Shown piece by piece: positions 44,433 to 55,960 of a DNA stretch of 64,000 nt (position 1 is its first letter; each line of letters opens with the position of its first letter). A program made the position numbers and the translations under genes. The stretch covers positions 763,481-827,480 of the forward strand of contig CM041203.1 in NCBI GenBank assembly GCA_023078555.1, given 5' to 3'. Source of the DNA: Ulva prolifera. Its lineage: Eukaryota; Chlorophyta; Ulvophyceae; Ulvales; Ulvaceae. The notes beneath the pieces are model-generated. The model was not told the origin of the DNA, did not search any database, and saw only the letters and a list, made by a program, of their open reading frames with translations.

Positions 44433-47400
44433 ATGGAACGTCGGCGTAGTCGTGCACTACGAGAGAAACTCAAACGAGTTACCTTCCCAAGTCAGCGCTG
44501 CAAGCGACCATGCACGGACACTGAGAGCCGGGCATCTGACTTCGCTGCTGTACAGATGGCCTTAATACTTCTGATTGTGTCATATCATCCTGCGTTGCAA
44601 GGTGCGGCCTTGCGATGCCAGATCGCCGGCCAATTGTGATTCTGCACCAAGTGGCTGACCGCAGGTGTACATCGGTGAAAGTCCAACGCACATCCGCTAG
44701 ACGGTGGCTGCAGATACGCTGCTATCGCGGGAAGACTGGCCTTCCGATGACAAGGCTTTCACGTTGACAGCCCACCGAGAAGCAGATGTTGGCTCCACGG
44801 CTGCTGCGGCGGTTGCTTCAACTCTCTCCCAGGCGTGGCATCGCAGCGCCGAGAAGTCCGGAGGTGACGACGATGTCTCATCAGACGGCAGCAGCACGTC
44901 CATACAACCATACTTGTCTCCCAGACAAGCATTCCAAATCATGGTCCGGCTGGGAACCAAGAAGAGCGTCCACACGCTGTCAGATCCCTCAGTAAGACAT
45001 CATGTCCGTAGACTCACAGCAGTGCAAGTGCGGTATCCCCACATTTGCTCTGCACCTCCTGCATGAACTCTGCTTGCTCATGCCGCATGCGCTGCTGCGA
45101 CGGTGCATGTGCACCCAAGATGTCTCGACAGGTACACAACCACATCTGCATACACGCCAGATCGCGGCGTCCACCCTCCAGGCCCTAATCCCCCCGCTGT
45201 AGCACATCACCTTCACCATCAAGCGCTCATTTCCTCTGGTCCGCCTCTAGAATTCCACCTGCAGGATCATCCATGTGTCCCTCAAAGCCCTAGTCCGGCA
45301 AACTATGCAGGCACACAGGACCCGTCGTAAGCTCAGGCAGATTCCCACATTTGCAGGGGCCACACCAAGAAACAGAGAAGAATGGTGCTGCCAATCCTGT
45401 GCACCCAGCATCTCTCTCAACAGGGCAGAACAAGGTCTTGGGGCAGTCACCGCATGCGCAGAGCTACCTGCTGCCGTCACCAGCCAGCACGGTCAGCGTG
45501 GAGACAAACACAATCTCGGCACTGTACAACCTGAACGCCGTGACCGATGGTGCCACTGGCCCACTGGACAGCGACCCACCGTCTACGCGGGGCAAAGCCT
45601 CGAGCGGTGCACATGATGAGCTGGACGCGGTGCTCATGGCACACACCAGCTCCCACATCCGCCTGCGCTGGCTCGCTGGTCGCCCCCCAAACAACATCAT
45701 GGTGTGCATGCCAGCCCCCTTACATCTTCCAGCCTCGGCGCACTCAACGTGCCGCTCGTGCCGTGCGCGAACATGCATTGGACACCGAGGCAGTGTGGAA
45801 GTGTGTGTGCCAGTCGTCCGGCTGACGGCCTGATCAACTGCCAGCAGCCTCAATTTGCATGATCCGCATGACCTTTTCTTTCCGGGATGATGGATGTTGA
45901 CAGTCTCGTGCGCAGCGTCACGCTCTCGCCATGATCTCGATTTGGTTGCGATTTAGCCTGTGCTGTTGATTGTCAGCGCTGCCCTCTGCAGGCGCCGTTC
46001 ACACTGATGTGTTGTACACTCATGCCAATCGCTGCATGATCTGCTTTCCTGTGGCACCTGCAGATGGTCCACGGACCGTGTCCGTCAGGTTCCGTGTGTG
46101 CACCCGCGGGAGCGGAGGGGCGGTCCGGCAGCCCCCAGGGCCCCTCACCACCGGCCCGCGCTTGCAGATCGTGTGCAAGCCGACGGCGTCCGTCATGAGT
46201 GCGTTTGCGAGCACCGTCATCAAGGCGCTGGAGCTCAACATGACGATCATCCTCGAGCCGAAGCTCTTTGCGCTCATGCTGAAGCAGCTGCGCCGCGCGC
46301 TCGAGGAGTCCAGCATCGTCGAGGCCGAAGAGGGTGACTACGCGCACCCGCATGCGCTTGACCCCGCCGCCGCCTTTGAGTGCGAGCTGGACGGCGTGGA
46401 CGAGTGCGCAACGCCGCGCGGCGGCCGCGGCGGCAAGCCGACAGGGCGGCCAAACCTGCAGCGGCACAGCGCGGGCGCGCGGCTGATCTCGAGCCGCGTG
46501 ATGGGGGGCTCCATGCCGGTGAAGCTGAGTCAGCTGCAGGTGGCGCAGGAGTTTGAGTCGGACCCGTCGGCGATGATCACGGCGCGGGGGCGGCTCGGCG
46601 CGAAGCTGACGGTCACGGAGGAGGCGCTGGACATGGCGGAGGCGCTGAAGGACGCGTTCATGCAGCAGATGCATGGGCTGCAGGGCGCGCTGGACTCGGT
46701 GATCGTGGCGGGCGGGGACCTCCCGGTCGCGACGGAGGACCTCGTGACGGTGCGGCCTGCGCTCGCAGCTGGCGTGCGAAGTTTTCTTGCTGCAGCTCTG
46801 AGCTCATCAGAGCTGCACTGAAAGGGTCCTTCGCGTGTTGAAAGCTGTTAAGCGGTCACTGTCAATGCATGATCGGGTCTCGTGTGCGCAGCAGCTGCGC
46901 TCTGTCGTGCAAGCTCGTGCAGGCTGGGCCCATGGGGTATCCGGCAGGTGCTGTCGCGTCTTGCACTTCAGTGCTTTCCGGTCTCAGACTGCTTCATGAC
47001 CTGCACAGCAGCTGATACTGAGGCTGCTGCGGCTGTGTGCAGGTGGAGCGGCAGGGGGACATGGCGGCGTGCCTGCGCGGCCGCGTCGCAACGTGGCAGC
47101 CGCCGTGCGGCATGGATGCGGACGACTGCACTGAGTGTCCGCGCTCCGTCGCCACGGCGGTTGACTTTGTCGCGACGCTTGGCGGCGACGGCACGCTGCT
47201 GTGGGCGTGCAAGACGATGGGCACCGAGCCGGTGCCGCCGATCGTGCCGTTTGCGATGGGCTCCCTCGGCTTCATGACCCCGTTTAGCTCCGCATCGCTT
47301 CCACATGTCATGGAGGTGCGCAACCACTGCCCCTCAGACCCACTTCGCCGCCGGGCAGTGTCCGCTCATGTGCGGGGGAGTAAGGTTGTAAATTGTACAT

Positions 47401-48124
47401 TGCGCAATGCCGGGTCCCGCGACGGTGAACAATCGTAGCGCTGCTGCGTAGTTCACATGCATGCATGTCATGCATGCCAACCTCATACGTCCCATGCATG
47501 CAGGCGGTCGCCGCCGGCGACGTCCGCATCCTGCTGCGCCACCGCCTCGAGTGCACGGTGCTGCGCCACGCGGCGCCTGCGAGGCGGCGCGGCGCGCCCT
47601 CGCCACTCGCGCCCGGCCACGAGTCCCACCTCGTGCTCAATGACGTCTCCATCCACCGTGGCTCACTGCCGTACCTCACCAACCTCGAGGTCTACTGCGA
47701 CGACACGTTTGTCACCAACGTGCAAGGCGACGGCCTGCTGCTCGCGACCCCGACCGGCTCGACCGCGTACTCCCTCGCCGCTGGCGGCTCGATGGTGCAC
47801 CCGTCTTGCGAGAGCATCATCTTCACGCCGATCTGCCCGCACAGCCTGTCGTTCCGGCCGCTCGTGTTCCCGGACCACGTGCAGCTGCGCGTGCAGGTGC
47901 CCCTCGGCGTGCGCACGACAGAGCTGCGCTGCTCGTTCGACGGCTCGCACCACATCGTGCTGTACCCCGGGGACGCGCTTGTTGTGCAGCTGTCGAAGCA
48001 CCCCGTGCCGACGGTGTGTGACGTCGGCGTGTCGCACGACTGGTTCCGCAGCGTGCGGGACGGGCTGTACTGGAACCTGCGCGCGATGCAGGGCGGGCAG
48101 GAGGGGGACAAGGCGGCGGGGTAG
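44433..48124 (+). CDS. NADK: NAD kinase with long N-terminal extension
   Basis: Phosphorylates NAD to NADP with ATP. Exons 44433-44601, 44714-44991, 45357-45701, 46168-46749, 47043-47315 and 47504-48124 join to 755 codons. The catalytic part is plain: HIRLRWLAGRPPNNIM spliced to IVCKPTASVM, FVATLGGDGTLLWACKTMG (GGDG nucleotide site), PFAMGSLGFMTPF, HLVLNDVSIHRG, NVQGDGLLLATPTGSTAYSL, and ICPHSLSFRPLVFPD near the C-terminus. It ends in DWFRSVRDGLYWNLRAMQ as in animal and plant enzymes. The first 260 or so residues are Ser/Ala-rich without a domain, and a second low-complexity insert follows the first beta-strand. Donors are GTGCGG (twice), GTAAGA, GTGTGC and GTGCGC. Exons 1-2 and the ATG at 44433 are less sure. 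Confidence 0.92.
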
Positions 48125-49851
48125 CCCGCAGCATGCACGGCGTGCTGTGCCGGGGCGTGTGCGCGATGCGGATGGGGCAGGAGGGCGGCGCGCGAACGGT
48201 GCGTGCGCTGGAAGAGCGTGGTAGTGCTTGTTTTCACGGCTTTTGCCAGCTTGGTGAGATTTTGATGATGGAGGCATGGTGTAGGGCGGAACCCCGCAGA
48301 TGTGATGTTGCCGGCAGCCGACAGCTTGGGTGGTAAGTCATGCAGACGGGGCGGCTGTGCGGTGTAGCATTTGAGATGTGTGGGCTGAGCTGCTGCTGTG
48401 GCTGCCCGGAGCCGGACGGCCGCAGCAGGGGCGGAAGCCTGGTGATGCGGCATGAGGTGTTCAGTAGTTGATGTAGAATGATGGCAGTGCGGCCCTCACA
48501 AAGAGTAGTGTGCATACTGTGACTGATGTGTTGGTAGAATCTCAGATGGTGTGGCAGGCAGCGGACGCTGTGACGCGTTGGCCTGCAGCTGGGCAGGTTG
48601 TACGCGGAGTAGGTGCCTTACATGAGGGCTGCAGGTTGAGGGTTTGACCCCTATCATTTGAGAAGTGTACAGTAGAGCTGCATGCTAGGCAGGGAGCGCA
48701 ATTTGGTGCTATGATGGCCACTGCTATTTGAGGTTAAGGCTGTATGGGGACGAGGTTATTGTCAGGTCGCTGACCCGGTGCCCACCCACAGCGGCATGTC
48801 CTCGTGACAGTGGCTGCCTTGTGCCTCAGTAGTCCACTGCGGCACACTGCGCCTCGAAGGCTGACACTGATCTCACAAACAGTCTGTGTGTGACATTGCT
48901 GTAGGTATGTCTTTGTGATCCCCTGATGGCGTGTGCTTGGGATTGTAATTTTTCGCCCACATGTGGTGTGTACAGTTCATGGAGCCTACAGGCTGGGCCA
49001 GGGCGCCGAGGAGGTGTGCATGGGGGCGCGTGACATGCCGCAGCACCACGATCGACTTGAGCTCGCTGCTGCTGAGCCACGAGGGCCAAGCACCAGCAAT
49101 CAAGGCACAGAACAGATGAGCTCCTGGCCCATCAAGGATGATGTGGCAGTGGGACGTCCCTGAATACGGCGAGGGCCCTCAGCTTTCCCACTCCGCATGC
49201 TAGTGCCCCTGTGGACATGGTGTACTGGCTGCCTCTGCTGTGATCCCACACAGCGAATTACCACTCAACTCCCACCAGCGCTCACTACAGCCTGGTGGGC
49301 AAGCCAACTGCCGACGTGGGCACAGGCAGCGCGAAGAGCGAGGTGCTACGAGGTGGTGAGCCTGCAGTTTCTCATCTCTGACTGGCATACCACTGGCTGA
49401 CAGGCCTGGTGGTTGGCTTGTGCGGTCTGTCTCGAGATGGTGCCAGTGGTGTGCTGAACGAGTGGATTTGGGGAGACGTTCGCATCGCTGATTACGGTGG
49501 CACAAGCCATGCTTGCAGGTCCTGCTGAATACGCCCATCGCCGCAGTGTGCATTCAGTGAACCCCAGGCATATCGGCCGATCTTCTGGTCAGCCACTGCC
49601 TAGGTTGAGCGGACACTGCTGATTCAGCAGCCACAGGCACACATGCAACAAGCCTGTGCAAGGCCATCTGCTGTGCCAATACACATGGCCGAACCATCAC
49701 AGCGCATTCGAGCGTACAGACACCATGCGCACAAGCGCTTTTGCCTCCGAATACTCTAGCCAGCTTCGCCGGGCTGCAAAGCATATGCCTGCCCACACCG
49801 CAACATTGCAGCTGAGCGATGCCAGACTTTAACACACATCTGGATGGAGCT
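48125..49851. other. Gene-poor region
   Basis: The first 300 bp are the NAD kinase 3' region. The rest holds frames on both strands without recognisable content. A GGGTTTGACCC at about 48647 looks like a box B but has no cloverleaf around it. Confidence 0.4.
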
Positions 49852-50418
49852 CTACACAGGCTGGAGCTTCCATTGCTCCCATGTCTGTACCTCCCAGTCT
49901 TGAAGGTTCGCCTGCTGATCGACGTACGCGCCATCACCCCCGGGGTGCGCGCGCAACAGCTGCCCATGGTGGGAAAGCAACCCGAACCAGCCTGTTCTCG
50001 CCGGAACCAGGCGCCAGTGCTCCTCTGAGGTCAGCCTGTTGTGAAGATCCACGCGGGCGCCGGCACCGCCGCTGCGACCCCGCAGCATCAGCCCATGTGA
50101 TGAGGCCAAGGCGACCTTATCTCCCCCGACATGCGTGAGTGCCCACACCTCCCAGCTATCTCGCTTCGGCGCCAGATTGACGACGGCGTTGGCGCATCCG
50201 CGCAGCCAGGTGCCATGCCGGGACAGCAAGCCATACTTTCTTGGTGGCAGAGGCACGGCCGGGGGGAGGGTGTTCGGGCGTTCCAGCCTGACAGTGAAGG
50301 TGAGCTTGACGGGCTGGCGTGCTGGAGGCGCGAGCTCTGCATCGACATGCATGACGGTGAGCCACGGGGACACGATGGTCACGCCCGGACAGGTGAATCT
50401 GTGGAGGTACGCCTGCAT
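49852..50418 (-). CDS. Fascin-like beta-trefoil protein
   Basis: 188 residues from an ATG at 50418. Three repeats with the pattern GLLSxHGxxLR: KYGLLSRHGTWLRG, KVALASSHGLMLRG and WFGLLSHHGQLLRAHPGG, separated by segments with conserved Trp (RDSWEVWAL, EEHWRLVPA, QDWEVQTWEQW). This spacing fits one beta-trefoil of the fascin / actin cross-linking type. The N-terminal 65 residues (PGVTIVSPWLTVMHVDAEL) look like a separate beta-rich segment, and a CTCCACAG acceptor 14-21 nt inside the ORF suggests that an upstream exon may replace the first residues. Actin binding is not proven by the fold; plant relatives are often of unknown role. Confidence 0.6.
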   Translation of the reverse strand: MQAYLHRFTCPGVTIVSPWLTVMHVDAELAPPARQPVKLTFTVRLERPNTLPPAVPLPPRKYGLLSRHGTWLRGCANAVVNLAPKRDSWEVWALTHVGGDKVALASSHGLMLRGRSGGAGARVDLHNRLTSEEHWRLVPARTGWFGLLSHHGQLLRAHPGGDGAYVDQQANLQDWEVQTWEQWKLQPV

Positions 50419-50595
50419 GCATTTGGACGGGGTTGGGGCTCAGGCGTAGTCTCCTGCACAGCTCAGGCGGCGCACACCTGTGACCGCAGTGGTCGTTCTC
50501 AGATCCGTGGTTGTGAAGATTTGGCAGGTACCAGCAACTGGGGGAGCAATGCCATGTACTGGGAGAGCGCTTACTCTAGGCATGGGGCTGCGGCT

Positions 50596-50815
50596 CTGCG
50601 GCGGCTGTGTGTTTCGAGGATGAAGGTGGGGAGGCGGGCAGCACCGCGAAAGCAGCAAGTAGGTCAATAGCACAACCAGCAACGCACCCGCGCCACCGCG
50701 CCCGGAACGCCAACGCTACGTACGTAAAACCCACAACACCACCAACAAACGACACGCACTCCCAGACCGCCACACATCCACACCTACACCCACACACCGG
50801 CGGCCGTGTGATGCC
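50596..50815 (-). repeat. G/T-rich dispersed repeat, diverged copy
   Basis: On the minus strand the region is G/T-rich (gtgtgggtgtaggtgtgg) and ends gcggtgctgcccgcctc, then ATCCTCGAAACACACAG, which matches the GTCCTTGTAACACACAC end of the 38.3-kb copy with several changes. Older than that copy. Confidence 0.5.
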
Positions 50816-51096
50816 AGAATGAGCAGGGTTTGTTTTGTTGAGGCATGTGCACAATTGCACATGCAGCAGCTCAAGTTTACCAACATCTGAGCTGTTCATA
50901 TATGTCTGGCCGTGGATACATACGCCGTGATGACGGCCAAGACACTGTAGCTGATAGGATTGTACAAAACACTGAATGTCAGTGTTGTAAGGAGTGTGAT
51001 GTGAGCTTGTCTACGTTGGCACTAGTCCAACCTGGTCACTGGGACTAGGTTGCGTTCCACGGACTACAAACGGCTGCGATAAATTTACCGAAAGTT

Positions 51097-51543
51097 TCAT
51101 GATGAGAGTGTCACCTTCACGTGAGAGTCCTTGCCCACAGTCAGTGCTGTGTTGAGCTTCTCTTTCGTAGATAAGGCCTCCTGCTGTCTGTTCACTACGC
51201 TTGCGGTGAGCTCCTGGCAAAGCCAAGCGGCATCCACGTCCACGTCGGTGAATATGATTGTCTGCGAGGGTGATCGATTGTTGGGACGCTCACCACCCAA
51301 CTTGTCGAGCACAGCCTCGCAGAGTTCGTCTCGACGTACATCGCGCCCATACACCACCTCGCGCTCAATCCTCTGTTCAGAAGCGTCGCAGTGCCTATTG
51401 TCCACGTCGAAGAGTAAAACACTTTCTATCACACCCTCCAACGTGACATCTCTAGGCGTACAGGAACACATGGCGAAGACGCAAGTGTCATACAGTGCGC
51501 AATCTTGAAGTTTGCAGCTATGCCCATTGACTCGTGGTATCAT
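51097..51543 (-). CDS. ORF with a possible helicase second-lobe fragment
   Basis: 148 codons from an ATG. The central part (EREVVYGRDVRRDELCEAVL, SQTIIFTDVDVDAAWLCQEL) resembles the first strand and helix of a DEAD-type helicase C-terminal lobe, where QTIIFTxTxxxAxxL is usual. No other helicase motif is visible nearby, so it is either an exon of a gene not resolved here, a relic, or chance. A CGCCTAG acceptor at the start of the better part suggests an exon. Confidence 0.3.
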   Translation of the reverse strand: MIPRVNGHSCKLQDCALYDTCVFAMCSCTPRDVTLEGVIESVLLFDVDNRHCDASEQRIEREVVYGRDVRRDELCEAVLDKLGGERPNNRSPSQTIIFTDVDVDAAWLCQELTASVVNRQQEALSTKEKLNTALTVGKDSHVKVTLSS

Positions 51544-52442
51544 AAATATGGAGGATAATGGTGTCTATGTGCCACACCATAGTGCTCGCCTAGATTGTGT
51601 GTGGACGCCTCAGTGTTGTCTCCCGGCTCGGCAACCAAGCTACGGTAATTGTCTCCCAAGCGGCTGCAGCAAGAGCATGACCCTGCCAGGCATCAGTTCC
51701 ACCCACGAGCATCGTGCACACTTGTTCTGAGTCCATGGCCATCGCTATGCTGCTTCAGCCATTTAAGGCGGCACATCAGCATCTAGATCTGCTTGGGCTG
51801 GCCGTCAGCAGATATGCGCATGAGGGTGGCATGCTGCATGACTGCTTCCCGCAAGATGTGTGCTTTGGGCGCTACAGTCCGGTAGGCGTCTGGTCAGCAA
51901 ACACGTGTGATTTTCTGCACAGGCACTGGAGAGCTCACTAGAGGCTGGCACCATCTGTGCATGGCCACAGCTGCTTTCGGGGCTAGCCCTGAAATACAAG
52001 GCGCTGCCCAACAAGCCATCAATGGCAGATCAGACGATGGCAGCAATCTCGCGTCTCTGTTACTGCAAATTGCAAATTTTCATCTCTCTGGTGGGGACTA
52101 CATCTCAAGCCAGGAGATGCACGGCAGCACAGTGCGCCATATGAAGCCCTATTCTGGTGAACGCCCCAGATTGCTATGGCAACGTGACTGCCACCTCAGC
52201 CACTGGCTGGTGGTCCTGGTTGTCCAGAGTCGTCAACATCCAATGCAAAGCTGGCTTGGAGATGTCAATATCCGATACATTTGGCTCCGCAACCTCGGAG
52301 TTGCTGCACTATACTGTACATGGCACGGCAGCTTCTGCTGCTCTCACACATCAGTGTTGGGTTGCAGGCACTCAACACACCCATCAACCCCCGTGCTCTG
52401 GAACAACTCACCCAGGCCAACATCCGCCGCCAGCTGCAGTCA
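51544..52442. other. No gene seen
   Basis: Downstream flank of the first receptor kinase gene. Long + strand frames here have no recognisable content. Confidence 0.4.
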
Positions 52443-52604
52443 TGCGATGCGCATCACTCCTGGCCCTGCGTCGTGCTGGCGAGCACCCTGTCGCACGCAT
52501 CCACAAACTCCTGTACAGAGAGGTGCGATGCGCATCACTCCTGGCCCTGCGTCGTGCTGGCGAGCACCCTGTCGCACGCATCCACAAACTCCTGTACAGA
52601 GAGG
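52443..52604. repeat. 81-bp exact tandem duplication at the receptor kinase 1 3' end
   Basis: Two identical 81-bp units, 52443-52523 and 52524-52604. The right unit encodes the last residues of kinase 1 (FVDACDRVLASTTQGQE) and its stop; the left unit repeats this downstream of the stop. The second kinase gene lacks the duplication. Confidence 0.95.
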
Positions 52605-55584
52605 CGGTGCGCTGGTTCGCGCTGCAGCAGCCCCAGCGTCGCACGCTTCAGAGGCCCCAGCCTCGCGAGCAGTGGTCCCGCCTGTGAGGGGTCCTCCCAT
52701 GGCAGGCATTTGCCCGTGTCACCCGCAATCTGCGCCATCACCTGCACGCGCACCGGGCACATCCACAGCATGCCTCACAAAGCACGCCGCACGCCTCACG
52801 GTCTGCGCGCGAGTTGCTCTGCATACGGAAGCCCTGCAGCTGTGCATTGATCTATGCGCGCACACCGTATGCATTCCGATCGTGTCTGCACGGTCTGTGC
52901 TGATCTTCAGAACTCTACCTGGGGGGTGCGGGTCCTTCGGCTGACTCGCATGAGGTCCCTGTCAGCAAGTGGCCGACGCCGCTGACTCTTACACACACAC
53001 CATGTGCACATGCCATTCCCACATCTGCCAAGCAGCTGTGCCGGCCCTGCCGCACAATGCAGCCCAGGTGCAGGGACAACAATGAGGTCTTTGAGTCTGT
53101 GGGGGTCACAATTTTGTTAATTAAATTAATTAGGCGGCAAGCGCACCTCAGCTTTGCCGTGCGACATTGTCACCATGCTGCGTCCCCCAAACAGCTCCAG
53201 CACCATCACGCCGAGCGCCCATGCATCCAGCGCGGCGGTGGCCACAATCTCCTGCGCGCCCTCGCGGGCCGCCTGGATCACCTCCGGGGCCGCGTACCCG
53301 AGGCTGTACAGCAGGCGCGCGGGGCTGCCGATGCGCGCCGCGCAGCCAAAGTCGATCAGCGTCCACCGGTTCTCGCGCGTGAGCCACATGGTGTTGCTCG
53401 GCTTCAGGTCCCGGTGGGCGAAACCCGCCTCGTGGAGCTTGGCGATGCAGCCAGCAACCTGCAGCACCACCTGCAGGCAAGCACGTTTTGGTATTATTCT
53501 GTTGGGAGTGGAACACCGATCTGAGAACTGGACTCCGAAATTCAGGTAAGGGGCAGGTGCGTGGAAGGCGCACCGAGTATGCCTGTGCGCGGTCGGGCTT
53601 GCTGCGGGCGCAGAAGATGTCCAGAGACTCCCCCTTCTCCATGATGATGCATGGCGGCAGAGGGTGTCCATGGGGGTCACGCAGGTCCCCGTCAGAATTG
53701 TCATGCATGGCGTACAGTTCCGGCATAAACTGCTTCAGCGGCGAATCTTGCAGGTACAGCCCCGCCTCCGCGTCACACGTCTCCTTAGACACGTAGCACT
53801 TGATGGCCACCTCCAGGCCGTTCACCTGATCTCGTGCGATTTGAACGATTGCCTGCCCTGCAACACCACGGCCTCGCATGCAGGATCACGCATGCCACCT
53901 TGGTGTACGTTCTACGGTGCGAGGGAGTGCCCCAACGGCACGTGTGTCGGCCCAGATCATGGCCGAATCTTGGAACTCAAGGGGGCGTACCGCCCTGGAA
54001 GCGCTGGAAGGCGCCGTCTCCAAGTAGCTGATACTTGCCCAGGAACGGCATGCCATCGCCGTGCAGGTTGAGCTGGTGGTGCATGTAGACCATGGCCTTC
54101 TCGGTGCCCGCCTTCTGCCCTGGCGGCGCTTGCGGGAGCATCGTCGCAAAGCCGAAGGTGCCGTTGGTGTGCGTGCTGCAGGCCGTCCAGCTCGTCATCG
54201 TCGTGGCAGACTGTATGTTTGCCGAGTGGTGGTTGCGGAGCGACTCCGGGGGGAGCGCTCCTACAATGGAGCTGGAGGCGGGCTTTGGCGGGGCGGAGAA
54301 CATGCGGGAGGCCAAAGCTTCCTGCACAACATACGTTCACCTGCTTTGCACCATACGCCGCAACATACGCAGGACGGTAACGTGCTGAAGATGCAGAGTT
54401 ACTGCGCCCGCAGCTTGGCACACGAGCGACGCCAAATCTGAATCCTTGAACAGCTCGGCATGTGCCAGTCGCACGGTCAGGGCAGGGTTGCCGCCCCCTG
54501 TTCTCAATGCGGGACGGACTCACATGTACATGCTTGAGTAGGGCCTGAGTGCCCGTGCCATACTGTGAAAGTCCAGTGATAAGACCGCTCTACCACTGGA
54601 CTTTCACAAAAGCTGGGTCCTCTGAGATTGAGGGGTCTTATCACTGGACTTTCACACATACGCTGGGACCATCTCGGAACCTCGACACTCTCAGCTACAC
54701 CACGAATGTGGCGATGGCGCGTGCACACCGCGGCCACCTGCGCAGTGCAGCATGCGCTGGAAGTTGCAGCCGCGCGCCTTTGAACTGCTTTCCTCCACGT
54801 CGCCCCGCTGCCTCTGTGAGCGACGTCGGTGTCGCCACCACGCCCACAGCGCCACAGTGAGCAGCAGCAGCAGCGCCGCCGTAATCCCGACGGCGATGCC
54901 GGCGATCGCACCGTCGCCGATTCCGCTGGATGTGTCCGATTCCCGGCAGCCTCCGTCTTTGCATCGCTGCCCGGCCGGGCATGGCACCTCAGCGCTGCAG
55001 CCAAGCTCTCCAGCATCGGCCGCATCGGCGGGGAGGATCGGAACTGTTGTGCCATTTAGAGGCGGTGGCGCGGCTGCAGGGGTGATGGCCTGCTGTGGGG
55101 GATTCGAGGCCGCGGAGCCTAGATTCCCTGCTGGGGTCGGGGCACGAGTGGAAGGGACGAGGGTTGGCGCTGGGGCCTCGGTGGGTGGTGTGCTCGATGG
55201 CGTGCCGCCTCTGCAGGTGGTGACCGCGAAGCATTCGCTCCCGGGGTTGCAGTCAGAGTTCTTGCCGCTGGGGCATGCATCTGCGCTGCCACAGGCCGCC
55301 GCGTCTGTGTAGTCTTCCCCGCAGAATGCGTTGGAGATCACGCGATCATCGGCGGCGCAGGATTCCACCGCAAAGCAACTCTGCAGCCCCGCGCATTCCG
55401 CATCCTCCGCGCCCGGGCATTCGTCTTCACACTTCCGTGAGTCGTTGTAGTCGTCTCCGCACCAGTTGCCGGCCTGTGCGGCCACAATGCTGGTGAGAGA
55501 TGTGGCAAGAAGGAGTTGAACCACCACTGCCTGGTATGCTGGGGCACGCCTGGGCGCGGGCGTGCCAGCAACGGTTTGCACCAT
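52535..55584 (-). CDS. Receptor-like protein kinase 1 with WCG cysteine-rich ectodomain
   Basis: Predicted plasma-membrane receptor kinase. Exons 55584-54778, 54321-53991, 53857-53574, 53470-53147 and 52741-52535 join to 650 residues. Residues 1-36 form a signal peptide (VVVQLLLATSLTSIVAAQA). Two Cys-rich repeats follow (GNWCGDDYNDSRKCEDECPG, AFCGEDYTDAAACGSADACP), a Pro/Thr-rich stalk, a short LGCSAEVPCPAGQRCKDGGC, a membrane span near 227-250 and basic RHRRRSQRQR. The kinase starts at QGGGQAIVQIARDQVNGLEV with VAIK, then AHRDLKPSNTMWL, LIDFGCAAR and GYAAPEVIQ, all catalytic residues present. The first donor is GC (GCGCGC) where the second gene has GT. Ligand and kinase class are unknown. 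Tandem duplicate of the gene at 58162. Confidence 0.92.
54565..54655. repeat. Short element with perfect 22-bp terminal inverted repeats
   Basis: Arms at 54565-54586 and 54634-54655 are exact reverse complements (gtgaaagtccagtgataag... at the left). A third copy of the outer half (ccactggactttcac) sits at 54593-54607. Lies in the first intron of receptor kinase 1 and is absent from the same intron of the second gene. Looks like a miniature inverted-repeat element; no clear target duplication. Confidence 0.8.
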
Positions 55585-55659
55585 CGAGAGCCAGCGGTTC
55601 AGAAGCGTCTGAGTTATGGCGACCCTTGTAAAGTTGCTCCTGCACGTGGCTGCTTGTAC

Positions 55660-55960
55660 AACTATGTAGCTGGCTGTTCTGTGGCGTCACTGCACGTATG
55701 ACGGAATCGACGCGTCGACCGGCGAGAACAGGTACCAGCTGGAGTTAAACGCTTCTCCAATGCGCTCACAACTCGATATCGATGCGCAAATCCAGCAATC
55801 ACTAGTAACCCCGGCCTGGCGAGGACCTGCTGCTGTTCAGGTGAAAGACGGCCGGATTCACCGGCGTATACGTGTTCAGAGTGTGTTCAGGTCAAGAGCT
55901 GGACTCGCGTTAGAGTCTAACTCAGATCTGTACCCGCGCAGCTGAAATATTCCCAGCAAG
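55660..55960 (-). promoter_or_regulatory. Upstream block of receptor kinase 1 conserved in its duplicate
   Basis: Several short stretches (tctgtggcgtcactgcac, ccggcgagaacaggtacca, gagctggactcgcgt, cagatctgt) recur in the same order upstream of receptor kinase 2 at 62270-62560. They mark how far the duplication extends and may include promoter elements; no TATA box is evident. Confidence 0.45.

Noticed and set aside
47457-48453. Arg/Ala-rich frames over the last NAD kinase exon
   Set aside because: GC-rich shadows; the frame ending at 48124 carries the kinase signature.
48590-48690. tRNA-like GGGTTTGACCC
   Set aside because: No acceptor stem, anticodon arm or box A around it.
53057-53549. 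+ strand frames across the kinase 1 exons, and the equivalent set at 58667-59113
   Set aside because: They mirror each other only because the kinase exons are duplicated; the coding strand is minus.
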